NCBI RefSeq assembly: GCF_000719335.1
Contig: NZ_JOGB01000077.1
Location: 1 to 31,027, forward strand
Reading direction: 5' to 3'
Length of the DNA stretch: 31,027 bases
Origin: Streptomyces sp. NRRL S-87
GTDB taxonomy: Bacteria > Actinomycetota > Actinomycetes > Streptomycetales > Streptomycetaceae
Within the stretch, counting starts at the first letter, position 1. Every line of letters begins with the position of its first letter. A program made the translations under genes and the position numbers. The notes beneath the pieces are model-generated. The model saw nothing but the letters and a program-made list of their open reading frames with translations, did no database searches and had not been told where the DNA came from. Positions 1 to 7,388 of this stretch are shown here, piece by piece.

Positions 1-389
1 GGCGGCGGAGCCGTGCCCCGGGCTGCGTACGGGGGTGGGGGTGGCGGCGGTGCTGCGGGCGGGCGGGCCGCCGGGTCGAGCAGGACGGCGCAGGGGCCGT
101 CGGCGGCGCTGCCGAAGCGCAGGACGCTGCCGGGGCCGACGCCCCATGCGTGGACGCGCCGCCCGTCGGCCCAGGTGCCGTTGGTGCTGTGCTCGTCCTC
201 CAGCGTCCAGTGGTCCCCGTCGGGGCGGAGCACCGCGTGGTGCCAGGAGACCCTGGCGTCGTCGAGGTGGACCTCGCTGCGCGGGTCGCGGCCGATGCGG
301 TAGCTCCGGCCGGGGCTCATGACCGTGACGCCCCCGTCGGTCTCGAGGACGAGCTCGGGCGCGGTCTGAGCCTCGGGACGCTCAACCAT
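1..389 (-). CDS. FHA-domain protein, N-terminal part (cut by window edge)
   Basis: Only the first ~129 residues are present; the gene runs off the left edge. The ATG is at 389 on the minus strand. Residues ~12-105 read as a forkhead-associated domain: a YRIGRDP segment (the Gly-Arg that contacts phosphothreonine), then VSWHHA (Ser-x-x-His) and a later STNGTW stretch (the Asn-Gly turn), in the normal FHA order. After the domain comes a Pro-rich run (several PPP in a row). FHA domains bind phosphothreonine peptides, usually products of Ser/Thr kinases. From memory, this N-terminus followed by a Pro-rich linker resembles Streptomyces FHA-ABC transporter fusions, but the part that would prove it lies outside the window. 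The domain call is firm; the full-length identity is inference. Confidence 0.85.
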   Translation of the reverse strand, partial: MVERPEAQTAPELVLETDGGVTVMSPGRSYRIGRDPRSEVHLDDARVSWHHAVLRPDGDHWTLEDEHSTNGTWADGRRVHAWGVGPGSVLRFGSAADGPCAVLLDPAARPPAAPPPPPPPYAARGTAPP

Positions 390-452
390 GAGTGGATTTT
401 CCCACGATCCCTCCGGCCGAGCATTGCCGCAGGTCAGAGGCGCCTTAACGCT

Positions 453-470
453 AATGACAACGGTCACCGG
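453..470. promoter_or_regulatory. candidate degenerate Zur-type site
   Basis: The left half reads TAATGACAACG and the right half GTCACC. The left half closely matches the TAATGAaAACG half of actinobacterial zinc-uptake-regulator boxes as I remember them; the right half matches poorly. It lies ~150 bp upstream of the cation efflux gene at 620 and ~65 bp upstream of the divergent FHA gene. In Streptomyces coelicolor Zur is reported to activate the zinc exporter gene zitB, so the position makes sense. Weak by sequence alone. Confidence 0.25.
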
Positions 471-619
471 TGCAGCCTTTGCCCTATCCGAACAGGTGCG
501 CTTCACTTCACGGGTCGAGGGCAGACGAAACGGGCAGCGACCACTGTCCGCGACTGTCCGCGACGCCGGCTGCACACGGACCGCTGCACGCGGACGACGT
601 ACGGGAGGACGGGCACGCC

Positions 620-1786
620 ATGGGGGCACAGGGCGCACGGAGCATGCAGGGCGCACGCGGCCAGGGCCACGGAGCCGGGCAGGCGGACGGCGACGGGCAC
701 GGCGACGGCCACGGCCACGGCCACGGCCCGGAGGACGACCACGGCCGGGGGAACGGGCACGACCGGGGTAACGGGCACGGCCACGACCGAGGCCACGACC
801 ACGGGCACGGGCACGGGCACGCGGGCCACTCGCACGGTGTGGCGCAGGACGCCGACCGCCGCTGGCTGACCCTCGCCCTGACGCTGATCGGCACGTTCAT
901 GGCGCTTGAGGTGACCGTGGCGGTCGTCGCCGGGTCGCTGGCCCTGCTCTCGGACGCCGCCCACATGCTCACCGACGCCGCCTCGATCGTCCTGGCGCTC
1001 ATCGCGATGCGGCTGGCCGCCCGGCCGGCCAAGGGCGGGTTCACGTACGGCCTCAAGCGCGCGGAGATACTCTCCGCCCAGGCCAACGGGCTCACCCTGC
1101 TCCTGCTGGCGGCCTGGCTCGGCTACGAGGCGGTACGACGGCTGCTGGACCCGCCGGAGGTGGCGGGCGGGCCGGTCCTGGTCACGGCGCTGGCGGGGAT
1201 CGTGGTGAACGTGGCCGCGGCCTGGTGCATCTCGAAGGCCAACCGCACCTCGCTCAACGTCGAGGGCGCCTACCAGCACATCCTCAACGACCTGTTCGCC
1301 TTCATCGGCACCGCGGTCGCCGGCCTGATCGTGCTCACCACCGGGTTCGTGCAGGCCGACGCCATCGCCACGCTCGTCGTGGTGGTCCTGATGGTGAAGG
1401 GGGGCTACGGCCTGGTGCGCGACTCCGGCCGGATCTTCCTGGAGGCCGCCCCGGCCCACCTGGACCCGGACGCGGTCGGCGACCGGCTGGTCGCCCACCC
1501 CGCGGTCACCGAGGTGCACGACCTGCACATCTGGACCATCACCTCGGGCGAGGCCGCGCTGTCGGCGCACATCCTCGTGGAGCCGGCGGGCGACTGCCAC
1601 GCGGTGCGCCGCGACCTGGAGCGGATGCTCGCCGGGGAGTACGCGATCGGCCACACCACCCTCCAGGTCGACCACGTCCACGAGTCGCTGCTGACCGTCG
1701 GCCGGGCGGGTGAGCCGGCCGCCGCGGACCCGCACTGCGCGGCGCCGCACGGCCCGGTCCACCGCGAGGGCCCGCACGGCCACTGA
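620..1786 (+). CDS. Cation diffusion facilitator, ZitB/CzcD-like zinc exporter
   Basis: A 388-residue inner-membrane metal/proton antiporter that exports Zn(II) or similar cations. Residues ~17-72 form an unusually His-rich cytoplasmic tail (about 16 His, mostly HG and HD repeats). Six hydrophobic segments follow from ~82. The transmembrane metal site is visible as the SDAAHMLTD motif (H115, D119) in TM2 and QHILND in TM5. The C-terminal domain has the family's HDLHIW motif and ends with more His residues. The ATG at 620 was preferred over an upstream in-frame start near 470 because GGGAGGA lies just before it and homology begins after it. The neighbouring genes are unrelated. Zinc is the most likely substrate, but Co/Cd cannot be excluded from sequence. 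Confidence 0.93.
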   Translation: MGAQGARSMQGARGQGHGAGQADGDGHGDGHGHGHGPEDDHGRGNGHDRGNGHGHDRGHDHGHGHGHAGHSHGVAQDADRRWLTLALTLIGTFMALEVTVAVVAGSLALLSDAAHMLTDAASIVLALIAMRLAARPAKGGFTYGLKRAEILSAQANGLTLLLLAAWLGYEAVRRLLDPPEVAGGPVLVTALAGIVVNVAAAWCISKANRTSLNVEGAYQHILNDLFAFIGTAVAGLIVLTTGFVQADAIATLVVVVLMVKGGYGLVRDSGRIFLEAAPAHLDPDAVGDRLVAHPAVTEVHDLHIWTITSGEAALSAHILVEPAGDCHAVRRDLERMLAGEYAIGHTTLQVDHVHESLLTVGRAGEPAAADPHCAAPHGPVHREGPHGH

Positions 1787-1848
1787 GGCCCCGTCCTGTC
1801 GGGCGACACGGCCACGGATGCCGCAGGCGGTACTTCGCCGGCGCCTCG

Positions 1849-1892
1849 CCCGCCGGCGGCCCGGGGACGGGCCGGGCGGGCCCGCCGGCGGG
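1849..1892 (+). terminator. GC-rich hairpin after the cation efflux gene
   Basis: The arm at 1849-1864 pairs with 1872-1877 and 1883-1892, leaving a six-base loop and a five-base bulge. It begins 62 bp after the stop codon. There is no U-run, as is normal for Streptomyces terminators. The call rests on fold and position only. Confidence 0.4.
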
Positions 1893-1973
1893 GGCATTGG
1901 CCCGCCGTGCGGGGAATGTCGTGCGGCGTAGCGTGGAAGGAAGAGCGCCCACCACCCGGAGGAGGTGGCGTCC

Positions 1974-2374
1974 ATGCCTGAAGCCCTTGGAATCGGGCAC
2001 CTCGTGCTGACCGTCACCGACGTGAAACGCAGCGCGGAGTTCTACAACCAGCTGTTGGACACCCAGACGGTCGTCGACGTGGAGGACGACTTCGGCCCGT
2101 TCGCGGCCATCGCCTCACCGCCTTCGTCCTCGGTTTCCGTACGCACGAGACGACGAACGGGGCGGACGCCTTCGATCCGACGCGGGTCGGGCTGGACCAC
2201 TGCGCCTTCCACGTCGCCGACCGGACCGCTCTGGAGGCGTGGGAGGCGCGGCTGGACGAAAGGGACGTCGCGCATTCCGGCGTCTTCGAGGATCCGTCCG
2301 GGGCCCTGCACCTCAACTTCAAGGACCCGGACAACATCGCGGTGGAGTTCTACTGCCCCGCCTCCCCGGGCTGA
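1974..2374 (+). pseudogene. VOC (glyoxalase-fold) protein, frameshifted
   Basis: GGAGGAGG lies 8 bases before the ATG at 1974. The first frame reads a normal VOC start (IGHLVLTVTDVKRSAEFYNQ, through DDFGPFAAIASP). Near 2117-2122 the reading breaks and continues one frame away as AFVLGFRTHE, VGLDHCAFHVADR, HLNFKDPDNIAVEFY, with stop at 2372-2374. Adding one base at the break (CCGCC to CCGGCC) would join both parts into one ~133-residue protein with both beta-alpha-beta-beta-beta modules and the usual H/E metal positions. Unrepaired, the first frame runs on as a 165-residue protein with an Arg-rich nonsense tail. This is either a real inactivating deletion or a one-base sequence error. Substrate unknown. 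Confidence 0.8.
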
Positions 2375-2421
2375 CCGGGCAGGTCAGACCGGGTCAGGCC
2401 AGGTCAGGCGGTCGGACTCGG

Positions 2422-2684
2422 TCACCCTGGCGCCGCGAGCGAGGCCGCCGCGGTTGGCGGCTCGCTGACGACGCCGTACTCGTACAGCGCGATCTCCAGG
2501 ACGTCGGCGGCGGTGGCTGCGGGGGTCCGCGTGATGGCGAGCGCGGCGGCGGCGCGGGCGATGGTCTCCGAAGAGCCCGATCTCCCCGGCGGCGCGGGCG
2601 CCCAGGACGAGGGCGCCCTGGACCACCTGCCGACACGTCCACCGCGACGACCCGCACGGCCGTGAGGTCGGTCCGCGAGCGCCC
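2422..2684 (-). pseudogene. small unknown protein, apparently broken by two frameshifts
   Basis: No single frame looks coding, but three consecutive pieces on the minus strand do, each with high G/C at the third position. From ~2684 one frame reads RTDLTAVRVVAVDVSA; near 2630 another takes over with QVVQGALVLGARAAGEIGLFG; near 2570 a third continues ETIARAAAALAITRTP and TAADVLEIALYEYGVVS to a TGA at 2422. Joined, they give one ~85-residue, Ala-rich, mostly helical protein. I do not recognise the family, and no convincing start codon is visible. Its upstream end faces the Nudix gene across a perfect palindrome. It may be a decayed gene or a correct gene damaged by sequencing errors. Confidence 0.45.
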
Positions 2685-2687
2685 TTC

Positions 2688-2709
2688 CGGTTGCCCGTAC
2701 GGGCAACCG
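2688..2709. promoter_or_regulatory. perfect 22-bp palindrome, putative operator
   Basis: The half-site CGGTTGCCCGT is followed directly by its exact complement, with no spacer. It sits between the divergent Nudix gene (start 2748) and the broken minus-strand gene (2684). A zero-spacer palindrome of this length in a divergent gap is typical of a dimeric repressor site. No cognate regulator is recognisable nearby. Confidence 0.5.
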
Positions 2710-2747
2710 CCCGCGCCGGTGCCGGCCCGCCGGGCACCATGAAGGGC

Positions 2748-3233
2748 ATGACGCAGAAGCGCAGCGCCGGCCTGCTCCTGTTCCGCAGGGCCGGCGCGGA
2801 CGCACCGGGGCCGCTGGCGGCGGTCCTGCTCGGGCACATGGGCGGGCCGTTCTTCGAGCGGAAGGACGCAGGGGCGTGGTCCATCCCCAAGGGCGAGTAC
2901 GAGCCGGACGAGGCGGCCGAGGACGCGGCCCGGCGCGAGTTCGAGGAGGAGCTCGGGCTGGCACCGCCGCCCGGCCCGTACCTCCCTCTGGGGGAGGTGC
3001 GCCAGGCCAACGGCAAGCTGGTCACGGTGTGGGCCGTGGAGGCCGAGCTGGACCCCGAGGCGGTGCGGCCGGGCACCTTCCGGATGGAGTGGCCGCCGCG
3101 CTCGGGCACGTACCAGGAGTTCCCCGAGATCGACCGGGTGGCCTGGTGCGTGCCGGCGGAGGCGCAGGCGAAGCTGGTGAAGGGCCAGTTCACCTTCCTC
3201 GAACGACTGTCGGAGCTGCTGGCGGACGGATGA
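2748..3233 (+). CDS. Nudix hydrolase
   Basis: A 161-residue protein that would hydrolyse a nucleoside-diphosphate-linked substrate with Mg(II). The Nudix box is complete: G-x5-E-x7-R-E-F-E-E-E-L-G, read in GEYEPDEAAEDAARREFEEE. It follows the beta-strand start SAGLLLFRR and a WSIPKGE lead-in typical of the small single-domain Streptomyces Nudix proteins. It ends in a short helix with no extra domain. The start is uncertain: ATG at 2739 and at 2748 are in frame and neither has a good Shine-Dalgarno sequence; 2748 fits the usual length of the family. The palindrome at 2688-2709 lies just upstream and may control it. Substrate cannot be told from sequence. Confidence 0.9.
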   Translation: MTQKRSAGLLLFRRAGADAPGPLAAVLLGHMGGPFFERKDAGAWSIPKGEYEPDEAAEDAARREFEEELGLAPPPGPYLPLGEVRQANGKLVTVWAVEAELDPEAVRPGTFRMEWPPRSGTYQEFPEIDRVAWCVPAEAQAKLVKGQFTFLERLSELLADG

Positions 3234-3298
3234 CGGCCGCACGGGTCTTGACCTGACCGTGACGTGTCACCTTGCGACTCCCCGTGAACATTTCAAGT

Positions 3299-4564
3299 AT
3301 GACGATCGTCGTGCTGGTGGGAACGCTCGACACCAAGGGCGTGGAGTACGGCTGGCTGCGCGAGCGACTGCGACGCGCCGGCGTGGAAACGGTACTGGTC
3401 GACACCGGGGTGATGGGCGAACCCCGGGTGCCGGCCGATGTCACGAGGGAGGAGGTGGCGCGGGCCGCCGGGGTGGAACTGGCGGAGCTGCGCGCCGCCG
3501 GCGACCGGGGCGGCGCCGTGACGGCGATGGCCCGGGGCGCGGAGCGCACCGTGTTACGGCTGCATGCCGAGGGCCGGCTGCACGGGGTCCTGGCCGTCGG
3601 GGGCAGCGGGGGCACGTCCATCGCGACCCGCGCGATGCGGGCGCTGCCCCTCGGGGTGCCGAAGGTGATGGTCTCGTCGATGGCGTCCGGTGACGTGGCG
3701 CCGTACGTCGGGTCGTCGGACATCGCGATGATGTACAGCGTCGTCGACGTGGCGGGCATCAACCGCGTCTCCGCCCCCGTCCTCGCGAACGCCGCCGACG
3801 CGGTCGCGGGCATGGCGCGCGGCTTCGCGGCGGCCTCGCGCGCGGTGCACCCCGCCGACCTGGGCAACGCCGGACGGCCGCTGGTCGCGGCGAGCATGGC
3901 GGGGGTGACCACCCCGGGGGTGGACGCGGCGCGCGAACGGCTGACCGGGCTCGGGTACGAGGTGCTGGTCTTCCACACCTCGGGCGCGGGCGGGCGCACG
4001 CTGGAGTCCCTGGTCGACCAGGGGCTGTTCGCCGGGGTGCTCGACCTGACGCTGAGCGAGATCGCCGACGAGCTGTGCGGCGGGATCCTCACCGCCGGTC
4101 CGGACCGGCTCAGCGCGGCCGGCCGGCGGGGGGTGCCGCAGGTGGTGAGCCTGGGGGCGCTGGACATGGTGAAGTTCGGGCCGCTGGCCACCCTTCCCGA
4201 GCGGGTGCGCTACCGGCGGGTCAAGGTCCACAACCCGTCGATCACCGTGATCCGCACGACCGAGGCGGAGTGCGCGCGGCTGGGCGCCCTGGTGGCGGCG
4301 AAGCTGCGGACGGCGACCGGGCCGACGGCCGTGTGCGTGCCGCTGCGCGGACTGTCGACGCTGGGCGCGCCGGGCGGCGCGTACCACGACCCGGAGGCCG
4401 ACCGGGCGCTGTTCGGGGCGCTGCGGGCGGGGCTGCGGGGCAGTGCGGCCGAATGCGTGGAGTACGACACGCACATCAACGACCCCGTCTTCGGGCGGGC
4501 GGCGGCGGACCGGCTGCACGCGATGATCGGGGCGCACAGCCCGGCGCTCGCGCCGTCCGGCTGA
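3299..4564 (+). CDS. Tm-1-like ATP-binding domain protein (UPF0261)
   Basis: A 421-residue protein. It opens with VVLVGTLDTKGVEYGWLRE and continues with VLAVGGSGGTSIATRAMRALPLGVPK, the signature of the Tm-1/UPF0261 family. The family is named after the tomato mosaic virus resistance protein Tm-1, whose N-terminal domain binds ATP; the bacterial role is unknown. The second half (GVTTPGVDAARERL onward, with VFHTSGAGGRTLE and GVLDLTLSEIADELCGG) matches the second lobe of the family. Length is normal. In many bacteria this gene is followed by a TIM-barrel phosphoenolpyruvate-hydrolase-like partner; none is present here. ATG at 3299 was chosen; GTG at 3284 is an alternative, and neither has a clear ribosome site. 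A terminator-like hairpin follows. Confidence 0.88.
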   Translation: MTIVVLVGTLDTKGVEYGWLRERLRRAGVETVLVDTGVMGEPRVPADVTREEVARAAGVELAELRAAGDRGGAVTAMARGAERTVLRLHAEGRLHGVLAVGGSGGTSIATRAMRALPLGVPKVMVSSMASGDVAPYVGSSDIAMMYSVVDVAGINRVSAPVLANAADAVAGMARGFAAASRAVHPADLGNAGRPLVAASMAGVTTPGVDAARERLTGLGYEVLVFHTSGAGGRTLESLVDQGLFAGVLDLTLSEIADELCGGILTAGPDRLSAAGRRGVPQVVSLGALDMVKFGPLATLPERVRYRRVKVHNPSITVIRTTEAECARLGALVAAKLRTATGPTAVCVPLRGLSTLGAPGGAYHDPEADRALFGALRAGLRGSAAECVEYDTHINDPVFGRAAADRLHAMIGAHSPALAPSG

Positions 4565-4573
4565 CGGCGTGCG

Positions 4574-4590
4574 CCCCCGCTCCGCGGGGG
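4574..4590 (+). terminator. short GC hairpin after the Tm-1-like gene
   Basis: Seven perfect base pairs (CCCCCGC with GCGGGGG) around a three-base loop, ten bases after the stop codon. There is no U-run. It separates the gene from the kinase promoter region. Confidence 0.5.
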
Positions 4591-4611
4591 TCGGCCGCAT
4601 TCGGACGGGTT

Positions 4612-4638
4612 GGAACCGGCCGTGGCGGAAATCGTGTC
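4612..4638 (+). promoter_or_regulatory. candidate ECF sigma (SigE-like) promoter for the kinase
   Basis: GGAACC at 4612-4617 and CGTGTC at 4633-4638 are separated by 15 bases. This fits the GGAAC / CGTC-type elements used by Streptomyces envelope-stress ECF sigma factors. The predicted transcript would start near 4645, about 40 bases before the kinase ATG. No other promoter is obvious in the gap. Confidence 0.35.
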
Positions 4639-4685
4639 TGGTGGGGTGTCGGTCACGGTTTGGCGCCACGGCAGGGGGCGGCGGG

Positions 4686-6359
4686 ATGGACGCGTGGACG
4701 GTTCCGGGCTACACGGAGGCCCGGGAGCTCGGCTCCGGCGGCAGCGGCCGGGTCGTGCTCGCGGTGCACGGGGCGACCGGCATCCCGGTCGCCGTGAAGT
4801 ACCTCAGCGAGCGCTTCCGCTCCGACCCGGCCTTCGTGGCGGAGTTCCGGGCGGAGGCGCGGCTGCTGGGCGGGCTGCGTTCCCCGTACGTGGTGGGCCT
4901 GTACGAGTACGTCGAGGCGCCCGGCGGGGCCGCGATCGTGATGGAGCTGGTCGACGGGATCCCGCTCCGGTCGCTGCTCGCCCAGGAGGGTCGCACCGAT
5001 CCGGAGCCGGCGCTGGTGGTGCTCAAGGGCTCGCTCCTGGGGCTGGCGGCGGCGCACCGGGCGGGGGTGGTGCACCGGGACTACAAGCCGGAGAACGTGC
5101 TGGTCGCGGCGGACGGCTCCTCGAAGCTGGTGGACTTCGGGATCGCCGCGGGGCGGGGCACCACGCCGGGTGTCGCGGGCACGCCGGCGTACATGGCGCC
5201 GGAGCAGTGGCGGGGGGCGGCGGCCTCGCCGGCGGCGGACGTGTACGCGGCCACGGCCGTGTTCTTCGAGTGCCTGACGGGCCGCAAGCCGTTCCGCGGC
5301 GAGAACTTCGCGGAGCTGGCGCTCCAGCACATCGAGGGGCCGGTACCGGAGGAGGCGGCACCGGAGCCGGTGCGTCCGCTGATCCGGCGGGGGTTGGCGA
5401 AGGCTCCGGAGGAGCGACCGCCGCACGCCGAGGCGTTCGTGGCGGAGCTCGAGGCGCTCGCCCGGGCGGCGTACGGGCCGGACTGGGAGGCGCGCGGGCA
5501 GCGCAGGCTGGCGGTACTGGCCGCGCTGCTGCCGCTGCTGTTCCCCTCGGCGGGCGGGCCCGCGGTGGGCGGTACGGACGTGGCCACCACCTCGCTCGGC
5601 CAGGGCCAGGCGCCGGGCGGGTGGCGACCGGGCCCGCGGGGCTGGCTGGCGGCCGGGGCGTCGCTGGTGGCGGGGGCGGTGCTGGTGTTCGCCTCGCAGG
5701 CGGCGGGCGGGGAGCCGGGCGGGCGGGCGGTGGTGAGCTCGTTCGCCACCACGAGGCCGTCGACGCAGCCGAGTTCGGGCGGGCCGACCGGCCCGGAGTC
5801 CCCCGCGGCGTCACCGTCCTGGTCCCTGTCGCCCACACCGGGGGCTTCGCCGAGCCCGAGCTGGACCGACCCGTACCCGACCGGTACGCCGACCGGTTGG
5901 CCGACCACTGCCACGACCCGGCCGACCTCGACCTGGCCGCCGACGACCCGGCCGACCACGGCCTGGCCGACCCCCACCGCGCCGACGGTCACGAGCGGGC
6001 CGCCCACCACCGCCCCGACGACGACCCGGCCCGGGACCCCGGCGGTGACGGTCCGCTCGGTGGACGTCACGTCCTTCCGGCAGACGGGCGACTCCACGGG
6101 CGAGGCCGTGGTCGCGGTCACGACGGAGGGCCGGGGGGCGGTGACCGTGACGGTGGAGTGGTTCACCAGCGACGAGAAGGGTGCGCTCGGCGCCTCCGAG
6201 GGCAGCGGGACCCACCGGTACGGGGGCGAGCCGCTGACCCTGACCCACGAGTTCACCGGCTCCGGCTGCTACTGGGGCGTGCGCGCGACCACGACGCCGG
6301 CCGCCGGCAACACCTCCTCGGTCCAGCAGGTCTTCGTCAGGCGGTGCACGATCACATGA
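4686..6359 (+). CDS. Transmembrane Ser/Thr protein kinase
   Basis: A 557-residue Hanks-type kinase with an outside domain. The kinase domain covers ~1-270: Gly loop GSGGSG (16-21), ATP lysine K38, alpha-C Glu57, catalytic loop HRDYKPEN (130-137), DFG 150-152, and YMAPE (169-173). All catalytic residues are present; Tyr replaces the usual Leu after HRD, a common Streptomyces variant. One membrane helix lies at ~319-340, then a ~100-residue Pro/Thr/Ser linker, then an outer domain (~455-557) rich in beta-strand pattern with two Cys. There are no PASTA repeats, so it is not a PknB orthologue. It overlaps the next gene by four bases (ATGA), so the two are co-translated. Probably an envelope sensor; ligand and targets unknown. 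Confidence 0.93.
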   Translation: MDAWTVPGYTEARELGSGGSGRVVLAVHGATGIPVAVKYLSERFRSDPAFVAEFRAEARLLGGLRSPYVVGLYEYVEAPGGAAIVMELVDGIPLRSLLAQEGRTDPEPALVVLKGSLLGLAAAHRAGVVHRDYKPENVLVAADGSSKLVDFGIAAGRGTTPGVAGTPAYMAPEQWRGAAASPAADVYAATAVFFECLTGRKPFRGENFAELALQHIEGPVPEEAAPEPVRPLIRRGLAKAPEERPPHAEAFVAELEALARAAYGPDWEARGQRRLAVLAALLPLLFPSAGGPAVGGTDVATTSLGQGQAPGGWRPGPRGWLAAGASLVAGAVLVFASQAAGGEPGGRAVVSSFATTRPSTQPSSGGPTGPESPAASPSWSLSPTPGASPSPSWTDPYPTGTPTGWPTTATTRPTSTWPPTTRPTTAWPTPTAPTVTSGPPTTAPTTTRPGTPAVTVRSVDVTSFRQTGDSTGEAVVAVTTEGRGAVTVTVEWFTSDEKGALGASEGSGTHRYGGEPLTLTHEFTGSGCYWGVRATTTPAAGNTSSVQQVFVRRCTIT

Positions 6360-7201
6360 ACGATCCCCGCATCCCCTACGGCCGGCGCCCGTCCGGGCCG
6401 CAGGGCCCTCAGGAGCCGGCGCGCGGCGGCGGACCGGAGCGCGCGCCGGAGCACGCCGTGCCGGACGAGTACAGCGCCACCGTGCTCGGCAGCCACTGGT
6501 TCGACGGCCCGGTGGGGTACGACGGGCCGGTGCAGGACGACGGGAACGCCCCGACCGTCCGGCTGCCGCGCCCGGTCGGGGCGCCCGTGCCGACGGTGCG
6601 GGACGCGGGCCCGGAGGTGTCCGGCGCCGGGCACGCGGACACCGTGCGGGCGGCCGCCGTGCCCGACCGCGTCGAGGGATCCGTGCTGCGGTTCGGTCCC
6701 GGCGTGACGGCCGGAGCCGTACACCCGGCGGGCATCACCACCACGATGGTCTGGCACGGCGGCACGCCGGGCGGCCGCGGTCCGGGGGTGCCCGCGCGGC
6801 CGTCGCGGTGGGCGGGCCTGCGCCGCTACACGCTCGCGGCGGTGGTGCTGCTGGCCGTGCTGGGCTGCCTGGCGTGGCAGCGGTTCGGACCCGCCGTCGA
6901 GGTCCGCTCGCTGACGGTGGCGGCCCCCGCCCGGGCGCCGGGCTGCGACTCCGCCGCCGACGTGGTGGCGGTCGTACGGACCAACGGCCGGCCGGGCACG
7001 CTCTCGTACCGCTGGGTCCGCAACGACGGGACCCGGTCCGAGCCGCTGTCGGAGCGGGTGGCGCGGGGGCAGCGGGAGGCGCGGCTGCACCTGCTGTGGT
7101 CCTTCCGCGGGCAGGGCGTCTACCGGGCGACGGCCGAGCTCGAGCTGCTGTCGCCGCAGCGGCGAACGGCGGTGGCGGCGTTCACGTACCGCTGCGACTA
7201 A
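6356..7201 (+). CDS. Single-pass membrane protein coupled to the kinase
   Basis: A 281-residue protein whose ATG overlaps the kinase stop codon. Residues 1-155 are Pro/Gly-rich and probably disordered and cytoplasmic, with several Thr (ATVL, APTVRL, ADTVR, TTTM) that could be phosphorylated. A membrane helix follows at ~156-178. The last ~100 residues are outside and resemble the kinase outer domain: both start with VRS(V/L), carry VVAVV/VVAVT, T(V/L)-(Y/E)-W and a central C..Y or GVY turn, and end in a strand finishing with R/Y-R-C. This suggests an old duplication of the sensor domain. The likely role is substrate or co-receptor of the kinase. I know no named family for it. Confidence 0.8.
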   Translation: MNDPRIPYGRRPSGPQGPQEPARGGGPERAPEHAVPDEYSATVLGSHWFDGPVGYDGPVQDDGNAPTVRLPRPVGAPVPTVRDAGPEVSGAGHADTVRAAAVPDRVEGSVLRFGPGVTAGAVHPAGITTTMVWHGGTPGGRGPGVPARPSRWAGLRRYTLAAVVLLAVLGCLAWQRFGPAVEVRSLTVAAPARAPGCDSAADVVAVVRTNGRPGTLSYRWVRNDGTRSEPLSERVARGQREARLHLLWSFRGQGVYRATAELELLSPQRRTAVAAFTYRCD

Positions 7202-7336
7202 GGGCTGCCGCCCAGCTCAACTACCGGCCCGATTCGTCCCGATAGAGCCCGTGACGCCCCAGCAGTCCGGACACATTTTCATATCGGCTTCCTGCTCCGC
7301 CGCAACCATGGCCCGTCCTGGCGTGTCGAGTACGAA

Positions 7337-7358
7337 CGGGCGCGCGGGGGCGCGCCCG
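7337..7358 (+). other. GC hairpin upstream of the serine hydrolase
   Basis: Nine perfect pairs (CGGGCGCGC with GCGCGCCCG) with a four-G loop, ending 30 bases before the ATG at 7389. It may terminate the kinase operon or sit in the leader of the hydrolase. Nothing else is evident in the gap 7202-7388. Confidence 0.35.
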
Positions 7359-7388
7359 CTCGATTTCGACGGGATGGGAAACCTCCAC

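Noticed and set aside
503..2017. long open frame on the minus strand across the cation efflux gene
   Set aside because: It is a shadow of the plus-strand gene: it has no family motif and an Arg/Val/Asp-rich composition typical of antisense high-GC frames.
2384..3193. long minus-strand frame across the Nudix gene
   Set aside because: The part over the Nudix gene is antisense noise. Only the last segment looks coding, and only when pieced together from three frames (reported as a pseudogene).
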